DNA from: Parachlorella kessleri
Taxonomy: Eukaryota > Chlorophyta > Trebouxiophyceae > Chlorellales > Chlorellaceae
Assembly (NCBI GenBank): GCA_001598975.1
Contig: BBXU01002932.1
Location: 1-30,323, forward strand
DNA length: 30,323 nt
Direction: 5' to 3'
The notes under the pieces were generated by a model. It was not told the DNA's origin and did not search any database. It saw only the letters and a program-made list of their open reading frames with translations. Positions 9,101-18,450 of the stretch are shown here, in pieces (the first letter of the stretch is position 1; each line of letters opens with the position of its first letter). The translations under genes were made by a program, and so were the position numbers.

Positions 9101-11895
9101 GGGACGGTGACCCTGCACCTGGGAAGAGTAGCCAGTGTGGGGAGGGACACTTGACTGGTGGCAGGGGGTAGTGCAGACAGAGGCCTGTTAGCACTGTGGG
9201 TATAAGATAAGTATAAGATGCGCACTAGCTGGAGTTTAAGTTGTACTGTAGACGCAACAAACGGAGGAGCACACCACAACTCCGAGTACCGTGCATTCTG
9301 CCTGTGCACCAGGAGCATGCATGAGGCCCTGGCTCATGCCAGTATCCTGAGAACCGGGGTCTCATGCCAGTATCCGGAAAGCCGGGGCCTCATGCCAGTA
9401 TCCTGAGAACCGGGGCCTCATGCCAGTAACCTGAAAGCCCAGGAGGTTATCTCAGGATGCATTTTGACAGGGCCACGTGTTGGATGCCATGATCCATCTC
9501 CACAGCCCAAACACCCAAGGTTTGCACAGGAGGGGGTACTCACGAGAGGGGCGTGGCAACCCCGGGGTCTGGGATGTACAGCATGAGGTACAGCTGCCCA
9601 GCGGCCACAGCATACACCACATCATATCTATCGGTGCCGGTCACGTTGAAAAGCTGAAGCGGGTCCTGCTGCAGTACCTGCAAGCAAGTAAGGGGGCTGC
9701 AGGGAGTTCTTCTCCGCCCTGTCCACAGCTGAACCTGGCTCAAAACGGAACGCAGCATCCCTTAGAGCATGACTCACGCTCAGGCGTGTGATGTAAGCAG
9801 CAGCAGTTGGATACCCAGCAGCTAGATGCCAGTCTGGACATGTGCCACACAAGTCAAATAGTGTGGGAGACACCTGATCAAGCCTGAAACTTGCAACCTG
9901 GGCCTGCCTCATTAGCTCACCACTGAAGGGCCTTGGGCCCCTGTGTGGCCATCTAGTTCTCACTTGCACTCCTCGAAACCACCCTTCACAGCGTCAGCCA
10001 CATTGAAAGCACGTGCACCAAGCCTGCCTCTTACCCTCTCGCCAAAGTTTATGTAGATTGGTACTTGCGTGCTGTCTGTCTCAATATAGTGCTCGGGGGA
10101 CGTGATAGTAACCTGCAAACCACAGTCGGGCTCTTTTGAGGTGCAGTTTTCACATTCAAGCAGGGGCACAGCACCTCTCAATTCCAAGCAGGGGCACAGG
10201 CCTAGAATCCTGTGCGGAAGGCAAGCTTGTCAGGTTGGTGAAGCAAGTCGCCTTTCCCATGCACGCCTAGCCTGCTATGCTACGTATATGTAACCCGGGC
10301 TTGAGCCCCATGGTACGATGGTCACATCCTAGTCTGCTCCACAGCCGTGCATGTCGACACAGCACACGCAGTTGCACAGAAAACATGCCAACTCGATTCT
10401 GTAGCTGCTCCGTATTGTTGCTGGCATAGGAGTGCAGCCCACCTCCAAAGGACCTCTACGGACGCTGGTGCCGCTGCTGCCAACGCAGTTGGCACTGCTG
10501 ATGCTTATGGGCACCAGTTCCTGCAGCAGGCAAGTCAATGGACCACCTGAAAGGCCTGCGTCAAGATAGCTCCTTGGCTCATTCTGGCGCGTGAGGTCAT
10601 GAGTACTGGATGCCTTTGGGAACAGCAACTTGTGGCACCCATGCCCCCCTTCCTCCCTCAACTGGAGCGCTACTGAAAGGCACCTAGGCTCGCACTTCCC
10701 ACAACAGCCCTGTGCTGGAATGTGGGTATTAAGCCAGCGTCTGCATGTTGCCGTCACACCTGCTGAGTCGTCTGGTTAACTGCGTTGCCGTTGACAAGGG
10801 TGAAGGTGGAGTTGATGGCAAGGGTCAGGTTCCAGGGCTGGCACTCTCCCACGGCCGGCAGGGCACTAGCTGGGATCGGCACAGGAGCACCCCCTCCGGG
10901 CCAGTACTGCCCCGGCTGCAGGGAAGGCAGCTTCCCCTGCAAACAAGACACATACCAATGTAATGTGATGCAGTCACACGGCAATGGAGCAGCTGAGCTA
11001 TACGCAAACGGATGGCTTGGATGAGAGCATGCCTTAGGCTGTTTGCCCTGGTTGCGGGGAGGGCACCTTCCTCTGCGGGCACGATCTATTCGACATATCA
11101 TTTATGCTGCTATGAGGTTGCGCAAGGCGGCTGAGATGGCTGCAGGGCACACCCCCCGGGCAAGGTCTGCCCTGGCTGCCCCAGCGAACGCAGCCTCCCT
11201 TGCACAGGCAGCGGCACCCCTGTCTGGGTAGAAGTTTAAAGAACCACTGCAAACAGAGGGCTGGCTAGTTCTTTCTGTGCAGATTGATGGAAAAAAAGCC
11301 GTCCCTCTCGCTTCATGCCGCTAGCCTGCCTAGAAGGCCCACAAACAATATCCAGAGCACCTGCTGCCGGCATCACGCAAGCTCTGTCAGCCCACTCTCC
11401 CTATATCACTAAGCGCCTGCACACCCCATCCACCTGGTAAGACTCCGACATCTATACGCGCACTGCCCATCACACCCCCACCACACCATGTACAGACTTC
11501 CCAAGGCGCCGTAAGACCTCATGCAGGGTGAGGTGAAGAGGGCCTGTTACACCTCTCACCTGGGCTGGTACAACCAGCAGGGGTCCTGTGGTGGTGCCGC
11601 TGGCGCTGCTGCCATTCATTGGTGGCGTGCCCACATACACAGCGGTCTGCAGGCTCTGCACCGCCACTGTTCTCATGCCTGTGTTGCGCAGCTGGAGCCG
11701 CAGGTCGTACGCGCCATCTGCTCCCGGAGGGCCACTGTCCAGGTCGACGCGCTGGCCTGCCCTGACTAGCTTGGTCACGTTGTTGAGGGTGACTCCGGCC
11801 GTATAGAATGGGGAGGAGGAGGCTGCCAACGCCCTAGGGACAGTTGGACCAGCCACACATGCCAGCAATACCAGGATGCCAAGGCGGGGCCACAT
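1255..11895 (-). CDS. Ig-like ectodomain / TRP-like multipass membrane protein, about 26 exons
   Basis: Exons in minus order: 11895-11560, 10936-10760, 10520-10443, 10112-9964, 9883-9778, 9677-9544, 9112-8913, 8725-8658, 8599-8578, 8229-8091, 7790-7687, 7309-6206, 6140-6103, 5474-5350, 5152-4938, 4579-4505, 4202-4091, 3880-3721, 3514-3373, 3194-3035, 2918-2861, 2802-2722, 2571-2406, 2178-2044, 1688-1484, 1430-1255. This gives about 1,490 residues. Phases agree at every junction except two: the step from 6103 to 5474, where an exon is missing or misplaced, and a one-base frame break inside the Gly/Ser exon. The start is the ATG of a clear signal peptide (MWPRLGILVLLACVAG). Domain order is signal peptide, Ig-like strands, membrane helices, Gly/Ser loop, then a multi-helix TRP-like region. 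By family resemblance it is a plasma-membrane or ciliary channel-like protein; the function is inferred. It is divergent from cereblon. Confidence 0.7.
5852..5866. repeat. poly-G tract (15 G) in gene 1 intron
   Basis: Fifteen consecutive G on the plus strand (C on the coding strand), embedded in a longer G-rich stretch (about 5836-5870). It lies in the interval where the exon chain of gene 1 cannot be closed in phase (6102-5475), so sequencing or assembly error here could hide an exon. Confidence 0.8.
6206..7309 (-). repeat. gene 1 exon 12: Gly/Ser-rich segment with recurring TWG motifs
   Basis: About 368 codons, almost all Gly, Ser, Thr, Pro and Ala, with a Trp-Gly motif (GTWG, STWG, PGTWG, SSWG, SAWG, and one variant GTWS) about every 20-50 residues, roughly ten copies. 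The reading frame is continuous from 7309 to about 6986, then resumes in another frame from 6987 to 6206. The two halves fit if one G is added in the five-base run at 6981-6985. It sits between membrane segments and is predicted to be a long extracellular loop or stalk. A start-like ATG at 7397 followed by a hydrophobic stretch offers an alternative 5' end (see findings). Confidence 0.6.
7461..7481. repeat. poly-G tract (21 G) in gene 1 intron
   Basis: Twenty-one consecutive G on plus. On the coding strand it reads as a C21 tract followed by ACAAACAG, which would serve as a polypyrimidine tract and acceptor. In the preferred model it lies in the intron 7310-7686. Confidence 0.85.
8091..9112 (-). 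other. gene 1 exons 7-10: first membrane helices and TRP-like signature
   Basis: After the Ig closing strand, exon 7 encodes a small-residue helix (AMSGLLAGTAAASLGTSFLV) and exon 8 a similar one (GTGFLVAALHLPLLLP). Exon 9 is a 22-nt micro-exon (LPLRRLL). Exon 10 encodes GYGMLGQLLWAQRFFLTG followed by LPLVYR and FRWTDF. The pattern of a helix with a WAQ-type face, then LP..Y and F.W, recalls the N-terminal part of the TRP-like (Pkd2/Flc, DUF907-type) membrane domain in algal proteins. The family call rests on memory of the pattern, not on a search. Confidence 0.55.
9333..9440. repeat. 28-bp tandem repeat, four units
   Basis: Units start at 9333, 9361, 9389 and 9417. Each begins CTCATGCCAGTA; the last is shortened and diverged. 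Units 1 and 3 are nearly identical, as are the middles of 2 and 4, suggesting a higher-order AB-AB arrangement. It lies in the intron between exons 6 and 7 of gene 1. Confidence 0.9.
9544..11895 (-). other. gene 1 exons 1-6: signal peptide and Ig-like ectodomain
   Basis: Exon 1 (112 codons) has a hydrophobic signal ending near Ala-Leu-Ala-Ala, then a beta-rich segment with Asn glycosylation sites (NNVT, NGSS). Exon 4 opens with VTITSPEHYIETDSTQVPIY and continues YINFGER; this matches the start of bacterial-type Ig-like repeats (itsP...vPv.i.Fse.V). Exon 6 ends YIPDPGVATPL, and exon 7 continues VTVPAGVTTNAAGVANNPAS, the typical closing strand of the same fold. So one Ig-like domain appears spread over exons 4-7. 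It should lie outside the cell. The ligand is unknown. Confidence 0.6.
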
Positions 11896-12572
11896 GCTGG
11901 AAGTATGGTCGGGTGCCTTCGGCTAAGAAAGTCAGCTGTGATCTAACAAGCGGAATGGCACTCCCGCATGGTCGCCTCGCGGCCAGGGGCTCAGGCCCGG
12001 TTGCAACCACCCAGCAACTGCCGAGTACTGCGACACAAGGGTCCAGCTTGAGTACAAGCCCCAAAGCTTTCAGAAAACAATACTTAATCCAGAGGTGGTC
12101 TGGGCCAGCCTTGATCGCGATTTCCGGCATTGGCGCCTGGTACCCCGGTCACGTAAGCTATTAAGTAACCGTGGAAACAGCAACTCCTCCTCCTAGTATT
12201 CACCTTGAATGAGGCGAGCTGAGCGCTGTAAAACTCTTGACGCATGACATGATATGGACCGCAACGAGAGCACCGTTGGAAGCAACAGGGCTCACGAAGC
12301 TTCAGCAGAGGTTTCCAACTCCACCGATCATAAATAGCTGACCATTAGCGTTGGGCCCAACACATTAGCTCCTCAGCAGCGCATCCCAGCCTGCGGCAGG
12401 CAGCTGCTGAGTCCGCCGGTCTCACCACTTCCAGCAACCCCTACGGTTCTGCCAACGAGAGGTGGACGAAGAAGTGTCCAACGTCCCCCAGGCCCGCCCT
12501 GCTGGTGCCAGCTGGCATTTTCCGGGGGAGGTGGCCTTGGACACAGCCCGCACACAGGAGGCGGGAACAGCA
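11896..12572. promoter_or_regulatory. divergent intergenic region between gene 1 and cereblon
   Basis: 677 bp separate the two start codons, which point away from each other, so promoters for both must lie here or overlap. The only element I can point to is an AT-rich TCATAAATAG at 12328-12337, a weak TATA-like match about 240 bp upstream of the cereblon ATG. An in-frame stop at 12408 and the lack of an in-frame ATG from there to 12572 set the limit for extending cereblon upstream without another exon. The frame is open from 12411 and protein-like, so an upstream coding exon remains possible. Confidence 0.5.
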
Positions 12573-15500
12573 ATGAGTGCAGCGCCTGGCAACAGGTTGG
12601 CCTGGAGCGACCTTAACGGTCAAGCAGCCTTGGACGCAGCTCCTGGTCCGGGTGCTGAAGGTCAAGGGGTTAGCTTGGGCGCGGCCCCCGCCCAAGAGGG
12701 CAGAGCAGCCTTGGACGCAGCCCCTGCCCATAACTTTGACCGAGCAGCGACCACCCGGCATGCATACCTAGGAGGCAAGTCATTGCTGCACCCTAGGCTG
12801 TTGTTGGTCAGCTGACGGCTCTGCTGCCTGTACTGGCGGTGCTCGACGGTGACACACTTGCTCTGCCGGCATCGCTGTTCCAAGCAAAATTCCCACTGGC
12901 AAAGTGGAGCCGGCTTGGCGAGTGGGCCATGGCAGGTTGAACCAGTCAGCTCAAGTGCCCAAACAGCTGGCCTGGGTTTGCTGGAGTGGAGGCACACAGT
13001 GTGAATGGCCTTGGCTGCCTGCCATGCTAGCCCCTCTTGCAGACAACCTGGAGGACTTGGAGGGGAGCCACGCTGTGCTGGTGCCAGGACCTACTTACAG
13101 GGTCCCGCTGTTTCCCTTGGAAGGTGCGGTGACGCAGTCACATCTGTGTGTGCCTTTCCATGTCCCTGCCGGTCAACTGAGGGGTCAGTGGGTATCCTGG
13201 CTGGCATCACTTCTGCACCGCGCTGCGGCCAGTGGCCCAGAGATAGTGAAGTAAAGTAAATTTTGATTATGTTTTGCCTTCTGTACCTGCTCGGTGCTGC
13301 TGCGTCTGGTGGTGCTGCGTCTCCCCCCTTGATCACAGCATCATCTCCATCAAAACACAAATTACCCTCTGCCGCCCTACTGGCAGGCGTGGTGCTGTGT
13401 TTTTATAATGCCTTGCCTGTTTCAGGTTGTAGCGTTGCAGTATTAAACTACTGACCATAATCCCACCCTGGCCACCTTCACACAGGCGTGGTGCTTTGTC
13501 CCGGGGATACGCTCCCCCTCAAGCTGCAGCACCCTGCAGACCAAGCCATGGCACAGAGGGCGGTCCAGGCGGCGCCGCCCTTGAAGGGACTCATAGCGGT
13601 GGTGGGTTCCCCTTCTGCCCTTTGCTATGTCTTGTTTGCACACATCCCAGGAGGGGGGGGGGGCGATTAGTTGGGTTAGTTGGGACAGGCTGCCACGTGT
13701 CGCCAGATGCTGCACTGCAGAAAGCTGTCGCCAGCAAGGCGGTGAGACACCTTGGAACCGGGGCTGGGGAGGCCTTCCACCCCTCTGCCCTTCCCCTTGC
13801 TCCCTGGGCTTGCAGGCCTGCCTCCAGCAGCTGTCCCGCTGGCGCCACGTCATACCCCGGGTCGGCTGCCTGGCCCAGATCAAGCAGCTGCGGCTGCAGG
13901 ACGACGGCACGCTCTGCATGGTCTGCAAAGGTGCAGCTGTGAGGCACAGAGATTACCCCTGCAGTTTTAGATTGTGAACGTGCGCGACCCATATTGCTGC
14001 CGTCTGGGCCCTGCCTGTGCTTGACTAGGCACGCTCTGCATGGTAGGGGCACGCTGTATTTGATGTGCAAGGGTGCCTTCTGCTTCCATACCAGCTGGAG
14101 CATATCTGGCAGAGAGCTTCGCCCCAAGTGAAACCCGTGGGTGCGCCTGGCTGCTTGCTGTTGTAGCTGACTACCTTCGAAATAAGAACAGCGCCTTACC
14201 ATGCTACAGTTGTACTGCATGCCATAAACGTGCCTTGCTGCCGCCCCCTCACCACCTTATGGAGCAGCCCTCCGCCCACTGTGGCACTTCACTCGTAGCA
14301 CCTAGGTTAGGCTAGGCTAGACTAGACTAGACTAGGGTAGATTACACAAGACTAGACTAGACTAGACTAGACAAGACCAGACTACACATGACATAGCACT
14401 CACAGCACTCCCTTCCCCATGCAGGCCGCGAGCGAGCGCTCCTCCTGGTCCAGTCGGCTAGCCAGCAAGTCGAGGAGCAGGTCAGCCTCCAGCTGCTGCC
14501 GGACCCCCCCGTCCTTGCGGTTCCCCGCCCTGTAATGGCGGCCGCCTCTTACTGGGCCCCCTGGGCGTACCGCCCATTTGACGCGTACCGGCTGGCGGGG
14601 CAAGCTAGGCAGCTGCTGGCAGCAGTGGCGCCACACGTGAGTGTGGAGTGTCACCGGTGGCGGATGAAGTGGGCTCCCCTTCGATAGTGAGTTAGTTGGC
14701 TTGTGAACTGGTTGCATGCTGGGTAGGAGGTGCCAGCTGGCGGCTGTGGCGCGCAGCATGTGTGGCGTGCATATGCGCTGCAGGGCGGTCATGCGATGTG
14801 CATGGCGGCGGACAAGGGGGAAGGATGGGGGGGTGTCTGACAGAGCGGGTGTGGGGGGTCCACATTATGGGGGTCCGTATCTAGTGCAGGTCCCAGTCAG
14901 GATGTCTGGCGGTCCCCTGTTCCCTGTGCTACTGGCTGACTGTGAAGTGGCAGCCCGCCGCATTTGTTCTGAATGTGCCGGCTGCCCCGTGCCTTGTATC
15001 ATCTCACTGTGATGTAGATTTACGCTGGTTGCAGAGGTGCCACCTTATTCAATGGTGGGGAGCACGCGCAGCAGTGGTACTCCCCTGGCCTTGATGTGCT
15101 GGTACAGTCAGGGGTGGGAAGAAAAGCAGGCCTCCACAGCCTCCGCCCCGCTACTGCAGATTGCTGCATGTCATGCATGCAGGTGCCTGCTTTCAGGGGT
15201 GACCCCCTGGCCCTGTCTTACTGGCTGGTCTCCAACCTCCCGCTGGATGACTCAACACGACAACAGCTGCTGGAGGCACACTCAGGTGGGGAAGGGCTTT
15301 GGGAGAGCTTTCTCAAGCTGTTTTAATCTTTCTGAGCTTCGGAAATAATCCCCTCATTTTGTCACTGGCCTTAAATTGCGACAGCAGATCGAGGCGCACT
15401 CAGCCCTACTTCTCTGTGCTCAGCAGCGTTTGAAGACTAGCTGCTGTTGGAAATTACAATCACATAGCAAGCTCCTGCTGGGCGACCCTCTGAATTTATC

Positions 15501-17156
15501 AGCCAAATGGGATTGGTATGCGTGGCTGCAGCTGCTGACCGGCTGCAGCGGGAGGTGCAGCTTTTGCGGGGGATGGGAGCTGTGAGATGCCGAGGCTGCC
15601 ACAGCCAGGTGGGTCAGCTGGCAGCACCTAAGCCAGTCATGTATGTACAGGGAGGACAGCATGCATACATTGCTCTGCTAACGAGGGGATATTCGTCCAG
15701 TTTGGGCCCTCCATACCTTCGTGGGAGCTGTAAGCGAGCCCTGGTGCAGGTGGCCATGTGGGGAATTTTCAGGCGAGGGAGTGATTACGTAATCGCAGGT
15801 GGGCAGCCCACGCCCGTGCTTGAGTGGGTACCTGGTTGCAGGTGGGCAGCCTGCGTGACGTGGTCCAGATGAGTGAGGAGGGCGTGAGCGGGTGCTATGT
15901 GAACCCTCACGGGGTGGTCCACGACATCTTCATGCTGGGCAAGGTGGGCGGGGATGACTTAACCACATGGCAAGGGTGGCGGGGGAGGACTCAACCACAT
16001 GGCAAGGGTAGCAGGGGATGACTCAACCACATGGCAAGGGTAGCAGGGGATGACTCAACCACATGGCAAGGGTGGCGGGGGAGGACTCAACCACATGGCA
16101 AGGGTGGCAGGGGATGACTCAACCACATGGCAAGGTGGGCGGGGATGACTCAACCACATGGCAAGGGTGGCGGGGGATGACTCAACCACATGGCAAGGGT
16201 GGCAGGGGATGACTGAACCACATGGCAAGGGTGGCAGGGGATGACTGAACCACATGGCAAGGGTGGCGGGGGATGACTCAACCATATAGCAAGGTGGCGG
16301 GGGATGACGCAGCCGCATGCCTGGAGCTGGCGTCGTCTCCCCATGCGGCAGGGTGACTCAGTAGCTGCCTCCCTACTTCTAGTCGTCCCGGGTCTTTGGC
16401 CTGGGCTGCTGTCAGGCTGTGCTGGCCTGCGCCTGTCTCAAGGGGCTGGCTCTGGCAGGCTTGGGTCCCCCCCCCCTTCCGGTGAAGTTGGGCAGTCTTC
16501 ACCTGCGCACACTGGTCTTGCTCGTGTCTCATTACCTACGCGCAACACTTTGCTAATACCTTGTCCTGCTTCCTTCTTGCTGCCCTGTCGCAGGTGCAAG
16601 GCCTGGTGCTGGAGGGCTCCCCACAGACCGACAGCTCCTGGTTCCCAGGCTACGCCTGGACGGTGGCCTACTGCCGCCGCTGCTGGCGGCACCTGGGCTG
16701 GCGCTTCACAGCCGTCACAGCAGGACTGCAGCCGCGCTGCTTCTATGGACTGCGGCGCTGCACAATCCAGGTGTGGGGAGCGGCTTGCTGCTGAGAAGTA
16801 ATTGTTGTTCTTGGTTTATAGGCCACCACTCTTGGGTTTATAGGCCACCTTGTTGCTCAACCAGCAGGTGTGATAGCGAGTGAGGGATGAGATGCGGGGT
16901 TGATGTTTGGCCCTGGCTGAAGCATTGTATTTCTATCTGTATGCAGGGTGCTACCTTTGCGCCCCAAGCGCCACCCAGCGCCTATGACAGTGAGGAGTGG
17001 GAAACACAGGACGGGTCTCCCCCATCCACAGACGGTCTGTCGGGCCTGACCACTGATGAGCTGGCACTGTTGGCTGAGGAGTTGGAGGATGAGTCAGGGG
17101 CTGAGTCGGGTGGAGAGCCGGAGGCGCTGCAGTTGCTGGAGGGGGAGGAGGGTTGA
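12573..17156 (+). CDS. CRBN: cereblon, substrate receptor of CUL4-DDB1 E3 ligase
   Basis: Exons: 12573-12774, 13043-13123, 13486-13601, 13816-13930, 14425-14636, 15183-15285, 15532-15608, 15842-15943, 16594-16770, 16947-17156. This gives 464 residues, close to human cereblon (442), with all phases consistent. Exon 1 carries NFDRAATTRHAYLG, like the conserved NFD...HTYLG start. The LON-like domain runs from VPLFPLE through VVLCPGDTLPLKL to LPLDDSTRQQLLEAHS. The CULT domain has zinc ligands CRGC (about 296/299) and CRRC (363/366), CYVNPHGVVHD, and SWFPGYAWTVAYC..C..HLGW. In known orthologues it binds DDB1 and recruits proteins with C-terminal cyclic imides for ubiquitination. The acidic tail after CULT (exon 10, EELEDES) is longer than in animals. 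Intron 1 uses a GC donor. The start is the first in-frame ATG; an upstream coding exon cannot be excluded. Confidence 0.93.
12775..13042 (+). other. CRBN: GC-AG intron 1 of cereblon
   Basis: Exon 1 ends at 12774 with GGAG and the intron starts GCAAGT, a GC donor with otherwise perfect consensus. The acceptor is CCCTCTTGCAG, ending at 13042. Joining gives YLG-D-NLEDLEG, which aligns with YLGADMEEF of animal cereblon. No GT site nearby gives the correct phase. Confidence 0.8.
13043..15285 (+). other. CRBN: cereblon LON-like and DDB1-contact region (exons 2-6)
   Basis: Exon 2 ends in VPLFPLE and exon 3 continues GVVLCPGDTLPLKLQHP, the canonical LON substrate-binding opening split by an intron. 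Exon 4 encodes GCLAQIKQLRLQDDGTLCMV and exon 5 GRERALLLVQ (the GRQRF-like strand). Exon 5 then has YWAPWAYRPFDAYRL, corresponding to SWPRWLYSLYDAETL at the DDB1-contacting helices of human cereblon. Exon 6 (ALSYWLVSNLPLDDSTRQQLL) closes the LON fold. Confidence 0.85.
14302..14390. repeat. degenerate CTAGA pentanucleotide microsatellite
   Basis: Runs of ACTAG/CTAGA with interruptions occur in the intron before cereblon exon 5, ending about 35 bp before the acceptor. Confidence 0.85.
15532..16770 (+). other. CRBN: cereblon CULT domain (exons 7-9)
   Basis: The zinc site has both CxxC pairs (codons at 15588/15597 and 16672/16681). The aromatic cage has three Trp codons at 16639, 16657 and 16699 (predicted residues 352, 358, 372). 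Their spacing of 6 and 20 equals that of human W380, W386 and W400, and a Phe sits two residues after the last Trp, as in human. The position matching human H378 is Ser here (SSWF rather than HSWF). Ligand-pocket geometry should be kept, but one contact differs. Confidence 0.88.
15955..16318. repeat. 32-bp minisatellite in cereblon intron 8
   Basis: About 11-12 tandem units with a 32-bp period: AACCAC recurs at 15961, 15993, 16025, 16057, 16089, 16121, 16152, 16184, 16216, 16248 and 16280. The array begins about a dozen bases after the 5' splice site of exon 8. A 22-nt stretch at 16129-16150 is identical to 15938-15959, which spans that splice site, so the array seems to have grown from donor sequence. 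Confidence 0.92.
16811..16849. repeat. short direct duplication in cereblon intron 9
   Basis: TTTATAGGCCACC occurs twice in a row about 20 bp apart. No function is suggested. Confidence 0.7.
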
Positions 17157-18450
17157 AATGGTGTGGACTTGGGGGCGTGGAGTAGTGATATGGTGCTTGG
17201 CTGTATCTCTTTGTGGCCCTGCGCGGACAGAAGTGGTGGTAGGAAAGGGGAGCAACCGCTGTGATGAGGGCGAGAGCTTGGGGGTTTCCTGGGTGATGTC
17301 ACTCGTGAGCGCGTAAGCTTGCTCGGAGCTGTTGCTGATGATTCTCAATGGTTGCCTTGCCACTGCCTGGCGTGCTATAATCCGGATGAGGCATGGAGTG
17401 AAGTGTGCTGTCCGGTGCCTACAGGACGTGCTTACCTACCCGTTGCCTACAGAGTGTGCTTACCTACCTACCCTTGCCTTGGTAGGTCTACAAGCCATGT
17501 CAACCATTAGCTGCATTTAGTCATTCAAGATCATGACTGCCTGTCCTTACCAACCTGTAGGGCCATTTCCTCTTAAAGTGCTATCTCAAAATAGCATATT
17601 ATCCCAGACAGCAAATGGAGAGGTTGGCAGATAATAATGGACTGGTCATCCCCGTCAACACACAAAGGCAAAATGGGAAAGCAGCTATGCAGCATGGAGA
17701 GGAGCGTGCAGCAGCAACCAAACCTTGAAAGCAATCAGCAGTCATGTGATGCCCTCTGGTCATGATGGTACAAAATTATTTAGTCACTCCTCTCTAGCAG
17801 CAGGATATTTCCAACACACCCTTGATCGCATAATGGACGGAAATGTGCAGCCTGCTAGCAGGCTATGCACTGCTGCCAATGCTGGCAGCCTGATCACAAC
17901 ATGCAAGGCAAGCCCACAGCATACCTCACAGCCACCCCTAATAGTTCAATGCAGTCATGCTCTATTTGCAGACAACTGCCACCAGTCACAAGGTCCATAG
18001 GGTCCCCGGGCCCAAGGCGGGGGTGGGGTGAGAGTTCTCGTTCGGGAAGTAGAGGTAACAGTCAGGCTCCTATCATTGCAGTCGCTGGCCGTTATGCTAG
18101 GTACATAGCCACTCTACGATGGCTACTAGTCCATGCATTGCTCAGGCACTTGCCAGGTTGGTGCTTGGGAGGACCCGGCTGGCAACAGCCTTGCCCACGC
18201 TCCCCTTCCCGCGTCGAACCAGCCACGTGTGTGTCTCGAGGCTCTGGCTGAGCTGGACCCGCTGTCTCAGGCTATGTTTGGGCTTACCGTGCTGCTCTGC
18301 CATGCCGTGCTAAGAGCGGCATGAGACCCCAAAGGCTGACGACTGCACCCTGGCCAGCACGACTTGTCAGCGGCATCCATGCTACATGCATTGCGCCTCT
18401 TGCGCAGCACGCTGGCCACGCTGCGCAGTGCAGTTGCCGTGCTGGGCACG
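17157..18450. other. convergent intergenic region after cereblon and the coiled-coil gene
   Basis: The 3' ends of a plus gene and a minus gene meet here. I found no further gene I can defend. A plus-strand open stretch ending at 18324 (ALAELDPLSQAMFGLTVLL) is protein-like but has no partner exons. Short CTTACCTACC repeats occur near 17420-17475. No clear TGTAA signal for either gene was seen. Confidence 0.5.

Noticed and set aside
9960..10112. 20-nt micro-exon at 9964-9983 in gene 1
   Set aside because: The donor-like GTAAGAG at 10034 could create it, but the frame is open straight through and the Ig-like strand pattern is better with one exon 10112-9964.
10329..10757. 142-codon minus-strand open frame
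   Set aside because: It overlaps an intron and exon 3 of gene 1 in another frame; only 10443-10520 in the alternative frame joins in phase with neighbours.
15955..16318. CRISPR array
   Set aside because: The 32-bp units are contiguous with no unique spacers and sit in a eukaryotic intron; it is a minisatellite.
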